Below, one piece after another: positions 1 through 13,300 of a DNA stretch of 64,000 nucleotides. The notes under the pieces are model-generated. The model did no database searches and had not been told where the DNA came from. It saw nothing but the letters and a program-made list of their open reading frames with translations. The stretch is from Membranipora membranacea. Taxonomy: Eukaryota > Bryozoa > Gymnolaemata > Cheilostomatida > Membraniporidae. Position 1 is the stretch's first letter. Every line of letters starts with the position of its first letter. Where the stretch lies: contig OU612068.1 of the NCBI GenBank assembly GCA_914767715.1, positions 13,640,001-13,704,000 of the forward strand, in the 5' to 3' direction. The position numbers and the translations under genes are program-made.

Positions 1-1228
1 CAACAGTGGTGGATTTTGTGTGGACCTAAAATATTTTTGGTGATGTAAAGAAAACTGACTGAAAACATGCATGGTGTGTCTAAATCTCATTTTGGCAGAA
101 ATTCTGTTTTCTCATTCATTTTCAGGAGTGATTAGGATGAAGGTGTTGATAACTGCTGCCGTACTCGTGGTATGAGCCGCTGCCAGGTCAAGACAGAACG
201 CATACCTCGATGCTGCTGAGAAATTCTATATAGAATGGGATTACTCGGACACTAACATCACAATACTGTGTAGAGTTAAGACCACAGGATGGTTTGGTAT
301 CGGATTCAGTCCTAATGGAGGAATGGCTGGAGCTGATATCATCACTGCTGGTGTGAGGGACGGTAAACCATATCTTCAGGTAAGATTAAACTATCTTGAA
401 CTGTAATAACTTGTGGCATTGAAAACTTGAACGGGGACAGATCTGTACAATGCGTATATATTGCACATACCCATACCATGAACCATACCAATAAGATATT
501 GTTATTTCAACAACAAAAATTGTTAGAATCATTTATAAGTCAGAAGATTAGCTTCATCCACTCCACTTTTTAATAGATCAAATATTTTCAGGATAAATGA
601 ACTTTATGAATTTAAAACATTTATCAGTGCCCATAAAACTTTTCACTCCTCTAATTTACGCCATCATTCCAATCATGTCTACAACACACGCTCATCCAAC
701 ATAAAACTTCATATCCACAACCAGTTCTGGGCAACAAAGGGTGTCATATCAAATGGCAGCACTGTGGAACAGCATATTATGATAAATGAGGAGGCCAAAT
801 TGTGGTTGTGAGTCATGAATGATGCATATTTAAATTTTTAAGCCCAAATAAGTCTCTTTTTCATCAGGATTGCTTTGGGGACATGACCAGGAAAGTGACT
901 TTTCACTATAACATGTCCTTTTCTAGATTGATATCCCAGCATTTCACACCAGATACTATTGTGAACTGAAGAGAGTTCCTGAGTTTGATGTAAAGCATCA
1001 TCTGATTAAGGTATACTGTAATCGTTGAGCTCAACCCAAGTAAAGATAAAAACTTTGAAATAGTTCACGAAAATGAAACCTTGACTTTTTACATGTAAGA
1101 ATTGGCAACGTTTTCAAATCCCAGGTTGATCTACTTTGTAGTTTATCTCAACTCCAAGAATTCAGTGATTTCTCAAATTGAAGTTACCTTTCCATACAGT
1201 CATTTCCATCGACTAAGTCATTATTTGT

Positions 1229-1290
1229 GCCTCGATTTCAAACATACGAAATAACCCTCCGCCACCAGAGAGGGAACAAACTCGTTCTAA
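1229..1290. repeat. Half of a TTAGAAC inverted-repeat element
   Basis: The stretch ending in GGGAACAAACTCGTTCTAA matches one arm of the foldback element at 49327-49453, including the preceding ATAACCCTCCGCCA block. It lies in an intron of the decayed DBH-like copy. Only one arm is clear here. Confidence 0.45.
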
Positions 1291-2536
1291 TGACTTGGTA
1301 TGACTGTATGACTGACTGTGGTTTGTGATCAGCAACACATTATAAATAGTGTGTAGGAAATGTATTCTGAAATAAGTCCGATTCATTAAGAAAACTGTCC
1401 ATTTTATGTATGCTCAAATCATTTACTTAGACTGAACCACTGATCCAGGAGGAGAACCTTGGTATAGTACATCACATCATCATATATGGATGTTTCGATG
1501 GGGTAGACAGAGATCACTACTTCAAGAAGAATCAGACCGGTTATGATTGTTATCAGGGCAATATGCCGGGTGATATAGGCAAATGTAGACCACCTGTGGT
1601 TACATGGGCTGTCGGAGGAGGGGTAAGTCTATCAATATTAGTAAAAAGATTACTTACAACGTCACTAATAGCATTATGCAAATGGTTCATTGAGAAGAAA
1701 CAACCAAATGTTCTGTTCCAAGTTTGAATCCCGCCACAGCTTAAGTTGTTTCAGATCTGGAAGCAGGGATTGTTCTCCCTGCTGGCAGTGACTTACATTC
1801 AGTATGTTTGGACAACTGTCAAAAACACCTAGTGTGAGACAAAACAGAAAATCTAACAGTATTAAAATTCAACTTGGTTTGTAGGAAATGTATTATTCAC
1901 CTGAAGCGGGTTATCCATTTGGAGAGAGCTCTTCACCTGATTATTTTATGATGGAGGTTCACTACGACATCCCTCAGCTTATCACAGGGCGCAAAGACAA
2001 CTCAGGTAACCACATGGCTGTATTGATTGTAGGGGTAGACCATGCATTGATTGTTGTATTGATCTTATCACCAACTATCAACTATTATGGCAACAGGGAC
2101 TTTAGGATAAACTGCCTGGTGGCTGTGGTTAATTGGAGGTTATTTGAACTTGAATGTATGTACACAAATAGAGGCTTTACTAAGCAGACATACAACCACA
2201 TGGTATGGTTTGCGATACCTAGCTTCAAGTTGTATGTTATTATGATTTATTATTTTCTGCATTGTGTTAGGTATAAGGATGACTTTCACACCTACTCTCC
2301 GACCCAACGATGCAGCTGTAGTGAGTGGCAGTTGGAGGGATCTATGGTATCGCCGTACCCCGGGTGTAGAAGATTTCCTGTACCACGGTATCTGTACCAG
2401 TGAATGCTCTAGTAAGGTAAAAAATCATTCATAAATAAAAAATAATAACTGTGAGTTTATTAATATTTATCGCTAAGCTGTGGACCCTTCTTATTACCGC
2501 CCGTGTACTGGGACCAAGCACTTCTCAGCCAGGGCT

Positions 2537-3192
2537 CTGACTAATGAGTGCATACTTCGCATAAAGTGCTAGCACCCGTTGCAACCAAACTGGAATTCGC
2601 AAGTCTTACCAGTGGCATTGGATTGAACCCGGCGATCCAACCAGCGAATCTATACGCTTTGCACTGATTGGCTGATGGGAGGAAGAGAGCCAATGCCTGT
2701 TGAGATGTTACTTTAGGTTATCAAGTTATTCAGTTTCACTTGCACTATACCTCCATAGGTACTTTCAGTGACCTTGCATTGGCTCTCTTTCCAACCCATC
2801 GGCTAGTCAAATCAGAGCCACCAAATTGGCTATGCTAACCTAATAAATGAGTACTTCAAGGATGATCGCCAACTTCACTGTTGAAGGTCCCGGCGATGTG
2901 GCAAGCCGTCTGTCAGTAATCAACAGGAAATCATGGGGGATTACCAGTTTGGGTTCCTAGCCAGTCACTGGGGGACCATGTAGCGGTGAGCTACGGGGGG
3001 GGGCAGGGAATTCCAGTCTTTTGCTGTAGCAACAAAGAAACTGACTTATGAGTACCTACTTCCCAGAAAGCGCTAGCACCCGCTGAAACCAAACTCAGCT
3101 TCTCAGCTCTTACAAGTGGCATTGGATTGAACCCGATACTGATTGGCTGATGGGAGGGAGAGAGCCAATGCCAGTTCAGATGGTACTTTCCT
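2537..3192. repeat. Direct repeat pair with internal inverted segment in a pseudogene intron
   Basis: Two related blocks, about 2537-2716 and 3039-3192, share AGTGGCATTGGATTGAACCC followed by CTGATTGGCTGATGGGAGG and GAGAGCCAATGCC. Between them, around 2770-2820, the reverse complement of the second motif occurs (CATTGGCTCTC...). This looks like an interspersed MITE-type repeat present as direct and inverted copies. It fills most of the intron between pseudogene exons 2271-2416 and 3416-3572. Family not identified. Confidence 0.55.
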
Positions 3193-5723
3193 AAACAAGG
3201 CTTGTCAAGGGAGGCAGCAATTGTTTGTGACTTACCAAAACTGATGAATTTTAACTAGCTAGTCTCTAAGAGATGGATTTTTAATGTATAATAGTTTCAT
3301 TCTCATTCGTTTTGTAAAATAATGTGACCCTGACATATCGAGACCAGCTTATTATTGACTAGTCTCCTTGGCCTGTTTCGATTTGATCAATCACTTGGTA
3401 TTTTATTTTCTCTAGCTGATCAAGGAACCCACTAACATTGTAGGTACGTTTCTCCATCGTCGCAAGACAATTCAGAAATAGTCAACAGGTTCAGGTCGTT
3501 GATGAGGACAGACACTATGACTTCAACTACCAGCAGTGCAAGGAGTTGTCTACCCCTCTAGAATTCCTACCTGTAAGTTACATCCTATGTAGTAATTTAC
3601 TTTACTCAGTTATTATTTGCCAGCTTGTAAGCCGGACCTGTCAGACCTATGACCCATTATATTATAGTTCTCACAAATCAAATGTTGTGTTTTTCAGGGA
3701 GAAAGTTTGCAGATAACATGTCATTATGATACAAGAGGCAGAACTGATATGACCTTTGTAAGTATCTGCTTACAAGTCTTGTTCACACTGGTCATGGTGA
3801 TGAGAAGCTTTCAGCTATTGTTACTCTAGGGGGTCCTTCAATTATTAACTGCCAATATAACCATCTGATTGATCCTAGCTGGGTTAGCAAGATCTGAAGG
3901 GGGTTGCGAACCCGAATCTCTCTTTGTTTGATAAATTGGCATAAAGATTCTCCAATCCATTAACCTGTAATCCCACTTTTGCTATTCAAATTGTTGTAAT
4001 CAAAGCTAGCTTTTGCAATTGAAGATGTTAAGTGAGGTAAATTAGTCAGACCCAAGAGTGACAAAATAAACTTACACTTAGTGTGCTGTGTCTTATCTTA
4101 CATAGGGAGGACTGCCATCAATGCAGGAGATGTGTATAGCTTTCCTAACTGTTTATCCAGCCCCTGAGCTGAATGAGAGTTACTCCGCACCTGGATGGGC
4201 TGGTAATCAGAGTAAAGCCAAATCATTCTTCAACAAGGCATTGGGCTATAACAATATCTCACAACGGTAAGTCTTGGACTCAGTCATCAAACATCTACTT
4301 TAGTATGGTCAAGCTGCTGTTTAGTGCTACGGTCTGCAACAGAAATTGCTGCATTGGTAAGCACAGTAAGGCACAAACCTATGACCTTGAAATCATGAGT
4401 TCGATGCTGCAACTGACCATCCTGAGCCGAACAGTTTTGCCGCTTTTTGGTTGTCTCTGATTGTATCAGTTCTAGTATAGCTAGCATCCCACATCTTCCG
4501 GTGTTCCAAGGTACTCATTGTAACTTCACTAAGAAATACACTCATGTCAATAATAGATAATCATTACACTCAAATTTGAAGCTACATATAAAACTTATAA
4601 CTATGGGTAAGTAAGCGCTCAACTGGTACCCGCTGGTATTAGTATTTCATTAAAACACATCTCTACCAACACAAGTTTTGAAATGTGTTTGAAAATGAAA
4701 TGCCGTAACCATCGATTCAGCTTCGTTTAAGCTCTGAAACATAAACAAAGATATAAAATAAATATGATGTAGGAAGATTGGCACTGATATGGCCACAGCA
4801 GAGTGCAGATGGTAAATGAACTAAAAATCAATTACAGAAATGAAAAACTTTATTCCGATTGGCTTTGAAACTTTGAGGGCCAATGAGTGTTGCATGGTAA
4901 AATGGGAACTTCTTGCTTTGCTGATAACATATTGTGTATGATCTTGAAGAGTTTGTAGTCTTTGGTGGTACCAAACTATATTAACTGCTCTACCAGTACA
5001 CACGCACTGACAATGTCAGACATTGAGCACTTACCTCTTTTATTGGCCTGTCTTGACAAGCTTTATTCGGTGGGATGGGAACAAAGCTTGTCAACTCTTG
5101 CATGCTCGATGTCGAGCTATTTTGATTAAGGATTGTCCCCTCATGAGATCGGGTAGATAACTTCTTGAACTACAAAACGCTTGCGACTGTTTTTTATGTC
5201 ATGTAAGGAACATTTCACGGCTACACTGAGTATATTGACAAGAGAAGGTGGCTGGACTGATGCCAGAGTTAAAGCCTTAGAGAAAGCCCAGCTCAATCAG
5301 AGACAGTATAATCGCTGTTCAGACCCTGTGTTTGGTGTAAGCATTACAGATAACTCTATATCATAGGCCATCATAGCCTTGGCAGGATGTCTATCACTAT
5401 ACATAATGTTACTGAGAAGTGCTCATGAATTGGAGTTTCAAAATAACGCATAACTATATTGCAGAATTAGCTGCCAGACTTTATATCGTCAATATTCATA
5501 GCAGGATAAAAATAGTTTTATAAAATCAGGAGATCTTATCACAAGCAACATACCAAAACACGATTTGTCGGATATTGGTTGCCCGCAATGACTGCGGCAC
5601 ATTACTGCTTCTGTGTTTTAGAGATTAAAGAAAATGTTTCTTCCTGAACCAGCGATGAGAACACCTCTGCCTGATAGAGATGATAACGGGCAGTGCAAAG
5701 AGGATGCCATCATCGGCAAATAG

Positions 5724-7304
5724 CTGTCAAGGACTGACTTGGCACAACACAACACTCTGAAAACACTGATAACTAAACTAGTAATACAATAAGTCGAATC
5801 AAATCGGGGGTTTTCAATTTGTTGGCAAGGCTGCTATTCCTGCCCAAACCAGAATTGTTTTCTAACCGTCCAAAATCATTTCTCTTATACTTTCCCAGAT
5901 CAAGGAGATTATATTTTTGTCATAGTTTCTCCACAGTTTTCAGAGCTTCGTAATATCATTTTCATTGATCATGAAGACAGGGCAGAAGTTCATTTCAAAT
6001 CATGGATACAGTCCTGAGCATTGGTAAATGAAACTGTAGCCTACAACAAAGGAATGATTTTCAAATTAAGAAAAGACTATTTTTGCATGATTTCCAAGAT
6101 GAGAATTTTTATATCAAATGTTGTCTAAACAGCTAGTTTGTACCAATAAAATAAGATTGAAATATCTTTGTTTTAAATTTCTTTCAGAAAATATATTTTT
6201 GGGAGAAATACATCGAGGGCCAGGCGAGGAGGTGGGGGCTGAAGGGGTATGTAAGGGAATATGGGAGGCCGCCCCAGATTATTTTCTATAAAGGGAGGCA
6301 ATTTTTAGGCACAACCAGATATAATGGAAAAGGAGTTGATACGGGGGGGGGGGGGGTGTGCCAAAGACCCCAGTGACTCGCAAGCTAGTCTTTTGCCCAT
6401 GTCCAGCATCCACCAAAACTCATACTGAATAATCCATTCAATCATTCATCTCACACAACTTAACATATTTAATATTATTTAACCTATTTAACCCGCCAAA
6501 TTGACCTATTCAAAAATAAAGAGTCTGTTATCCATTCCCTTAAAGTTTTGAAGTATTTAGTTTTTTGTTATTTTTTTTAATATTTTATTGGCATCATTTT
6601 CATTCTCAAAGAATTTTTTACAATATTAGCTCTGAAAAGAAAAAGAAAAAAATACAACAATAGTGCATTGACAGAAAAACTAATATCTTGTTATCTGGGA
6701 AAAATAATGTTTGGTAGAATGAATTTTGAATAAACTGACGGCCTTAGTGGCAGGCAAGATTGAAGGTAAGCTGTTATAAGAGAAAATTTTAATAAACAAA
6801 TAATTTTTTGTAGCAAATCAACCAAAAAATAGTAGCCAACAAACTTTGGGATAGGACTTGCCCTGTATTGGACCTGAACCTTGACTCTCTCAAAGTGAGG
6901 AATGAAGAATTCACCCCATTCAGTCTAGAATCAAATAACCTGATGCTATGGACTAGCTCCAAAACTTGACTACATGAACACACTTTACACAAGGCTTCAC
7001 TAAACTAATATTAAATACAGAAATATTCAAAATTATGTCATTCCAGTTAAATTCAATTTCTGTGAGCTGAAGACAAGCCTAGTCGTACATCCCGTAATAT
7101 TTGTACCATGTAACTTATGTAACCATTAACTATTCATGAAGTCTGCATAAAGTGTACTTAAACAAAAGAGCCTTCGATGTCTGGGCATATTAGTAAGATT
7201 AATTCCTTACATTGAACGACTCATTTGCCTCTAGAAACTTTAGACATTAGTTAAGAGTAAGTGGTGCCTAAATATTTGGCAAGCGCTATCAAAGCCGATT
7301 GGTC
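5724..7304. other. Intergenic, no gene seen
   Basis: AT-rich spacer between the decayed DBH-like gene and receptor copy A. It holds a run of about 15 G at 6341-6356 and no open frame with coding character. From about 7130 onward it is homologous to the region right of receptor copy B (to about 37880), so the duplicated block starts roughly 175 bp upstream of the receptor start codon and includes the proximal promoter. Confidence 0.6.
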
Positions 7305-10300
7305 ATGGCCTACCATACTTCTGCTTTATTGATTCTTATACTTTTTGCAGTGCAGAGCTTAGGATCTAACCACCAACAGCCACAGTGCTCAGGTAGCGTA
7401 TTACATAATAATGAGTACTAATTATTATAGATAACTTTTTCAAACTGACCGGTGAACAATTTTCAGTAAGATTGTGCCTAAATACTGTGTACGCAGTAAT
7501 CACGGAAGTGTTTTGTCACTGGAGAAACAGGTAGAACGATACAATTACCAAGAAAGAAGTTTTTAAAGATGATCTGTGTTGCAATATATCACTACTGAAC
7601 ATCGAGATAGCATGATGTATGTATACTATATTTGTAATTTCTGTTTTGGCCAATTCTTTATTTATGAGTGAAAAGTTTGGATTTCAGGAGAGGGCAGTAA
7701 CCTTGTTCATATAAACATACTCCTTGAGATGAGCACAACCGCATCATGTGAAGGACCCCAGGACTTATCCCTCCTGTCAGGAGCACTGGCTGTAGAATGG
7801 CTCATAGAGGAAGCTAACGCTGGGAGGCTCAACAAAATCACTGTCCCCGGCATCACATACGGTAAGTTACCTAAGTCATTCTCATGAACTATTCCACTGC
7901 GAAAATTTAACAACCACATCGACATAGTACAATTCAATAGTTACTGCGATGTTCTAGTGATGTGCTCTACCTCTGCCAGGGCTGCTGGTACCTTTTATCA
8001 ACCATCCCTGAGCACATCTTTCGAGACAACTACAATATTTTAAACAAAAGAATGCCCTAGGACAGAAACAAACATTCATTTCCCGTTGGGATCGACCTTT
8101 ATCTCCTCGTACTCAAACATTACATGATTAAACATAGTAACTAGAATGTCTGGAAGGAGCTCGATGGTAAAAATCATACATGCCACCCAGACTGTAATCG
8201 GTCTTAACCAAAGGCATTAATATACTCACATATGGAATAGATACATAAGACCAAGCTTCATAAATTGTTATTGTTATTCATCATTAAATAAACAGTGAAT
8301 GGAATTGGAGTAGCAAACTGGAGTGCAAAATATACCTAGGGGTAGTAATAGGTCTGAGCAATACAGTGAGTGCACAGGGATTACTCATGCTTCGTTATTT
8401 ACTAGTGACAAACAACGTCATTAGTTAACAAATAAAATTCCCCTCTTCCAGCCTAGTCCACGTTGCTTTTTGGTTTCTTATAAAGTGTTTGAAAGTTGTC
8501 TCAAGTGTGTTACATAAGACTTTGTGGTTTGCAAACACTGAATAGAATTCCTTGAAATAAATACTATATAGTGGAATACAGTGGATTAGAGTGAATTACA
8601 ATAATATTGTATTCCACTCTATAGTTCCAAGTTCATTTTATGAGCTCCTAGAAGTGCTGAATCCAAGCATGCCAAGTCACAATTTTTCCTGTATTTTTCT
8701 GAATTTTGTGGAACAGGTTAGTGAATAAAGGAATGTTTTGGCGAACTTTGGGCAATATGGGAGACGCTTTAACTATTGATAACAAACTGGTAGAAATACA
8801 TGTCATAAATTTCACCGATAGTGCACTCACAAAATTCACACATGTGACAGCAATCAAATAATATCACAACCTTATCGATGTGAACTGAGGCGATCATTTC
8901 ACATTCATCCTTTTTTGATTTGACAATTTGCCAGAATAAAGCAATCTATTTGAATGATCTATCGTCTAAGTAAAATTAATATTTTTTTTCAGAATTCCAG
9001 CATATTGAATCCAAGCATGCCAAGTCACAATTTTTCCTGTATTTTTCTGAATTTTGTGGAACAGGTTAGTGAATAAAGGAATGTTTTGGCGAACTTTGGG
9101 CAATATGGGAGACGCTTTAACTATTGATAACAAACGTATATAGATACATTACATACAATTTCACCGATAGTTCACTCACGAAATTCACACATGTGACAGC
9201 AATCAAATAATACCGCAACCTTAGCGATGTGAACTGAGGCGATCATTTCACATTCATCCTTTTTTGATTTGACAATTTGCCAGAATAAAGCAACCTATTC
9301 GAATCATCTATCGTCTAAGTAAAATCTTTTTATTTTCAGAATTCCTGGACATTGAACTTTTACAATTTAGTATAATAGATTTTTATTTCTATCTATCGAA
9401 TAACTATGTGGGCTGTTTAACATGCAAAAGCAGTTGGTCACAACATAGCAGCATAATTTGAAAGTCAGTCTGTGCTGAGCATACAAAACATTTTTGAAAA
9501 TTTACGATGGACGTGACTCAACAACTGAGTCCGTATGGTACTATAACTGCTGCCAAAAGGTTTTATGTGAATTTTTAGGTTGACCTTATTTGAGCTGCGG
9601 TTGCCATCTCTAGGTTTGCCCTAGAAAAATCCATCGATTTTCATGGACTAAAACTTCTAAAAATCTGCAGTGGCCGGGAATTACAATTACAAGTCCTTCG
9701 ATCTCGGTTCGCCCTGAACGGCCTTCCCATGGTGCCCACAGTTTCTTGCATGTTGTGAGACGCCTCCTAATGACTTCTGTCACGCATTGAGACTGACCTT
9801 TAAAGGGCAACCAAGGTTTCGCAGCAATGCATTAATGGGTAGCAAATAATGTTCTGGGCAGCATCAGCTTTGTGCATTACGCGATGCAAAACTCAAAGTA
9901 GTTGCTGACTCTAAGCTGGGTAACACTTCAGTTTAGGGGAGGTTCCAAGACTTTGCTGTAATAATTATAGAGCACAGGCTAAATAATAACAGGAACAGGA
10001 AACTGCTATGTGGTATTCTCTTTTAGCTGAGTTTGAGTGCCTGATGGAAGAAATGTTTCACAAGAATTCTGGCTGAATAATCATCCGAATTTTATTTTGT
10101 CTTTTTCCCCATGCAGAAGGTGCAATCTGCTATTAATCAATGCCCATCAATGAGAAGTTGTTTGAAACCTTGGTTGCCCTTTAACAATGCATGTCTTATT
10201 TCAACAAGTTATTCTTTCTAGCTAATGATGCCATGCATGCTCAATTTAATTCATTTAACTAAATTAGTTGATGATAATATAAATAATCCAATCAAGTGTT

Positions 10301-13300
10301 GTACTGTGCCATTATCAAATAATAAGGCAAGTTCTATTTCCCTATAAATATCACTAATGTACAATAAATGAAAATATTATGATAAAAACTGTAAAACTTT
10401 CATGTTTAAAAACTGACCTGTCTCCAGAATGAAGTTGCAAACAAAGAGCGCTGCTTGTCGACCAGAGGGTCGCCAAACAGATCATGAATTTCAATAGACA
10501 ACAATGTTCTTAAATACTATAAACACAGACACATTACAAAACTGCTGACGTCAATAAGCAAAAAAACAAGAATAAAACACACTTCTCAATTGCCACAAAA
10601 AGAGGGTTGAATCGGCCGCAAGAGTGGGTTGATCCTGCGTTGATCGGCCGCATGAGTGGGTGGCACCGGTTTAATTGCGTGTCCTTGATTCGCGGTGAGA
10701 TGCACTGGCTGGTAACTGCGTGTCCTCAAGTCGAGGTTTGAGTGTACTGATGATGATGCTGGCAAAGATATTGGATGTTCTTATTGTGTCTGATGTTGAT
10801 ATAGAAATTATCCTGTTTGCTGCTGTAGATGCGACAATGTTGTATATATGAGGAGATCAGCTGGTTGAGGCTGCAGCATTGAGGGAGATCAATAGGATCC
10901 AATGTTCTTTTAGATGCTTTAAAAAAAGAAAGAAAGCACTATGTTTAGAGCAAAACAAGGGATGCCACAACCATTCAAATCTGATTTTTACCGTATCTAA
11001 ATATATAACTTTACATTTCCAATGCGTTCCACTGCATATTGTCTTACACGCCTTGCCAACAATTCATTTTAATAATACAAATCATACGCTGAGAATTATA
11101 TCTCTTTTTTTGTAGGTGTACAATTCCTTGACATATGCAACAATAAGTCATTAGCTGTTAAACAGGCAGGCTCAGGTATAGCTCAAAGCTTGTGGATAGA
11201 TAAAAGGCTATGTTTGACATCAGATGAGGAAGAGTGGAATGTCAAGTCTCTCTTGCTAGGTGAGTTATTTGCAGCTTATTGAAAATCTTGATAATTACAA
11301 CTTGTCTTCATATTATGTTGCGGAATTAGCTCTCAGTCAATCTGTCTGACTGCATGTTATATGTGGATGCCTATTGGCACTGTGTTTTAGTTGGTTAGCT
11401 GTGGTAGGTATTGCTTTTTCACATGTCTGAGATAGAGTGTCTTCAGTGTCAACAATTAGGGGCTCCTCACATAAAAAGCAGTTAGCCATAGGCGCTTGAA
11501 ATTATATTGGTTGCCTTCATATTTGTTGCCTTCATATTTGTTGCCTTCATATTGGTTGCCTTCATATTGGTTGCCTTCATATTGGTTGCCTTCATATTGG
11601 TTGCCTTCATATTGGTTGCCTTCATATTGGTTGCCTTCATATTGGTTGCTGTCGTATTTATACCAACTTGAATGTATCAAAATGGGTTGTTGTTATGTCA
11701 TACTTAATCAGGATTTCGTGTTAATACAACAGGCCAATTCCAACATTTCAATTAATACTCTTTCTTTTCACCTTCCCTCACATTTGCTAGCCTTTGTTTT
11801 AGGTTTGATTGGCCCAACCCGTAGCAGTAACGCTGTAGAAGTTGCCAAATTTCTGCATGAGACAAACATACCCCTGATTTCACCAACTGCTTCACTAACA
11901 GAGCTTGGTGACCGATCAAAGTACAGCACATTCTACAGAACAATACCATCAGATGATCTACAAGCTCAGGCAAGTCTCACAAGATCTCATGACTAAGCTT
12001 ATCAGAAAACAAGGATAGCATGTCAGCATATTCCAGAAGCTTACCCTTGGTGGTTGGGGAGACCAGTCAGTCGAAGCCATCACAATGGCTAGCCTACCCC
12101 ATCCCCAAACTAAACCTCATGTTTCACCAATGAGTCAAGAAAGCTTTCTAAATGTGTGATAACCAGGGAACTTTCTGCAGAGTTTCAACTGTAGATTAAT
12201 GTATTGATATTCTTCTGTAGATCTTTGTACGGTTGGCCAGACATGTCGACTGGCCAATCATCACTCTCATACACTCAGATGATACCTACGGAAGAGCTGG
12301 AGCAGATAGAATAGAACACTATGCAAAGCTGAATGGGATTTGTGTAACTAAGCGTATTGAAATAAACCTACAGATGGATAAAACAGACACAGTGGTCTTT
12401 GCCAGAACTAAAGCGAATCCAGCTGGGATAGTTTACTTTGGACAGGTCCAGGAATGTAAGTTATCATAAATCTAGAAAGAAATCGTGGTTACAATGGTAC
12501 AAATACATTATCCAGCCATACATGAATAATGTCTCACTCATTGCTCTGGGGCCAATTGGTCTGCGAGACATTCCGTGTCAGAGAGCGTATTATAAATTTT
12601 GAGAGAAGGATTTGTTTTTCTCTGGCATTAGATAAAATGATTAGGAAAGCGAAAAAACAACCATGTACTGTTCAATCAAAGTAATTTCAAAGCAATGAAA
12701 AAAAAAGAATTCGCTCGCACAAGAACATTATTGAATAATGTAACCGATTTCAAAGTGCGAACACTAAGGGACCAGAAGGGTCTAGAGTATGTTATCTCCC
12801 CTGCAACAGATTAACATTGTAAGAGATCATCCTCAGGGTAGAACAAAACTAGAACAAAACCATCCATTCCCTTAATCTCCTATCAACATTGTACATTTTA
12901 TGTTTCAGTTGTAAGCCTACTTTCGACTTACATAGAGAATGTTCAGATGTATCAAGGCTACCCAAGAAGAACTATTATTGTGAGTGAAGCTGTTGCTGAA
13001 AGTGAAGAGGTCCTCAAAAAGCTACAGCAAGCGGAGCTGGGGTATGTTCAGAACCAGCTAAGACTACTAACAATTTCACAATCATTCTCCCAACAAGGAA
13101 AGCCAGCAGCCCTCACCAACTACATCGGCAGGCGTTTTGGAAACCAAACTAGTGGAAGCAGATTTACAGACGGACAACTAAACTCCTGTAAACAGCTTGG
13201 AACATGTACTGAGGACACCCTCCACAACGGGGAAACTGAGAACATGATCATATCTGCATTGAACTTCTTGTCTGCTTATAAAACAACTCACACATCTATC

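Larger units (their letters stand above)
137..5723 (+). pseudogene. Decayed DBH/MOXD1-like copper monooxygenase (copy 1)
   Basis: Exons recognised by comparison with the intact paralogue at 41475-48418: 137-379, 927-1010, 1431-1622, 1885-2005, 2271-2416, 3416-3572, 3698-3757, 4106-4266, about 5211-5336 and 5622-5723. The family is DOMON plus copper type II ascorbate-dependent monooxygenase; intact members are secretory-pathway oxidases that hydroxylate small amines. Damage visible here: TGA after 12 codons, inside the signal peptide (MKVLITAAVLVV then stop); the two paralogous exons encoding the second half of DOMON are absent between 380 and 926; exon 3416-3572 is 23 nt shorter than its partner, shifts frame, and turns the copper-binding HxH (LHGH in the paralogue) into LHRR; the acceptor of the penultimate exon is not in the expected phase. 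The VHH pair, VHY and EMC motifs survive. Splice sites are otherwise well kept, so it may still be transcribed. Pseudogene status is strongly supported. Confidence 0.85.

Noticed and set aside
2006-2270. Open reading through the intron between two exons of the decayed DBH-like gene
   Set aside because: GTAACC donor and GTTAG acceptor match the exon ends of the intact paralogue; the intervening codons have no homology to it.
11496-11802. Frame with repeated Leu-Pro-Ser-Tyr-Trp leading into a real exon
   Set aside because: Minisatellite translation. The true exon starts at 11803 after an AG acceptor, in the phase required by the preceding exon and matched in copy B.
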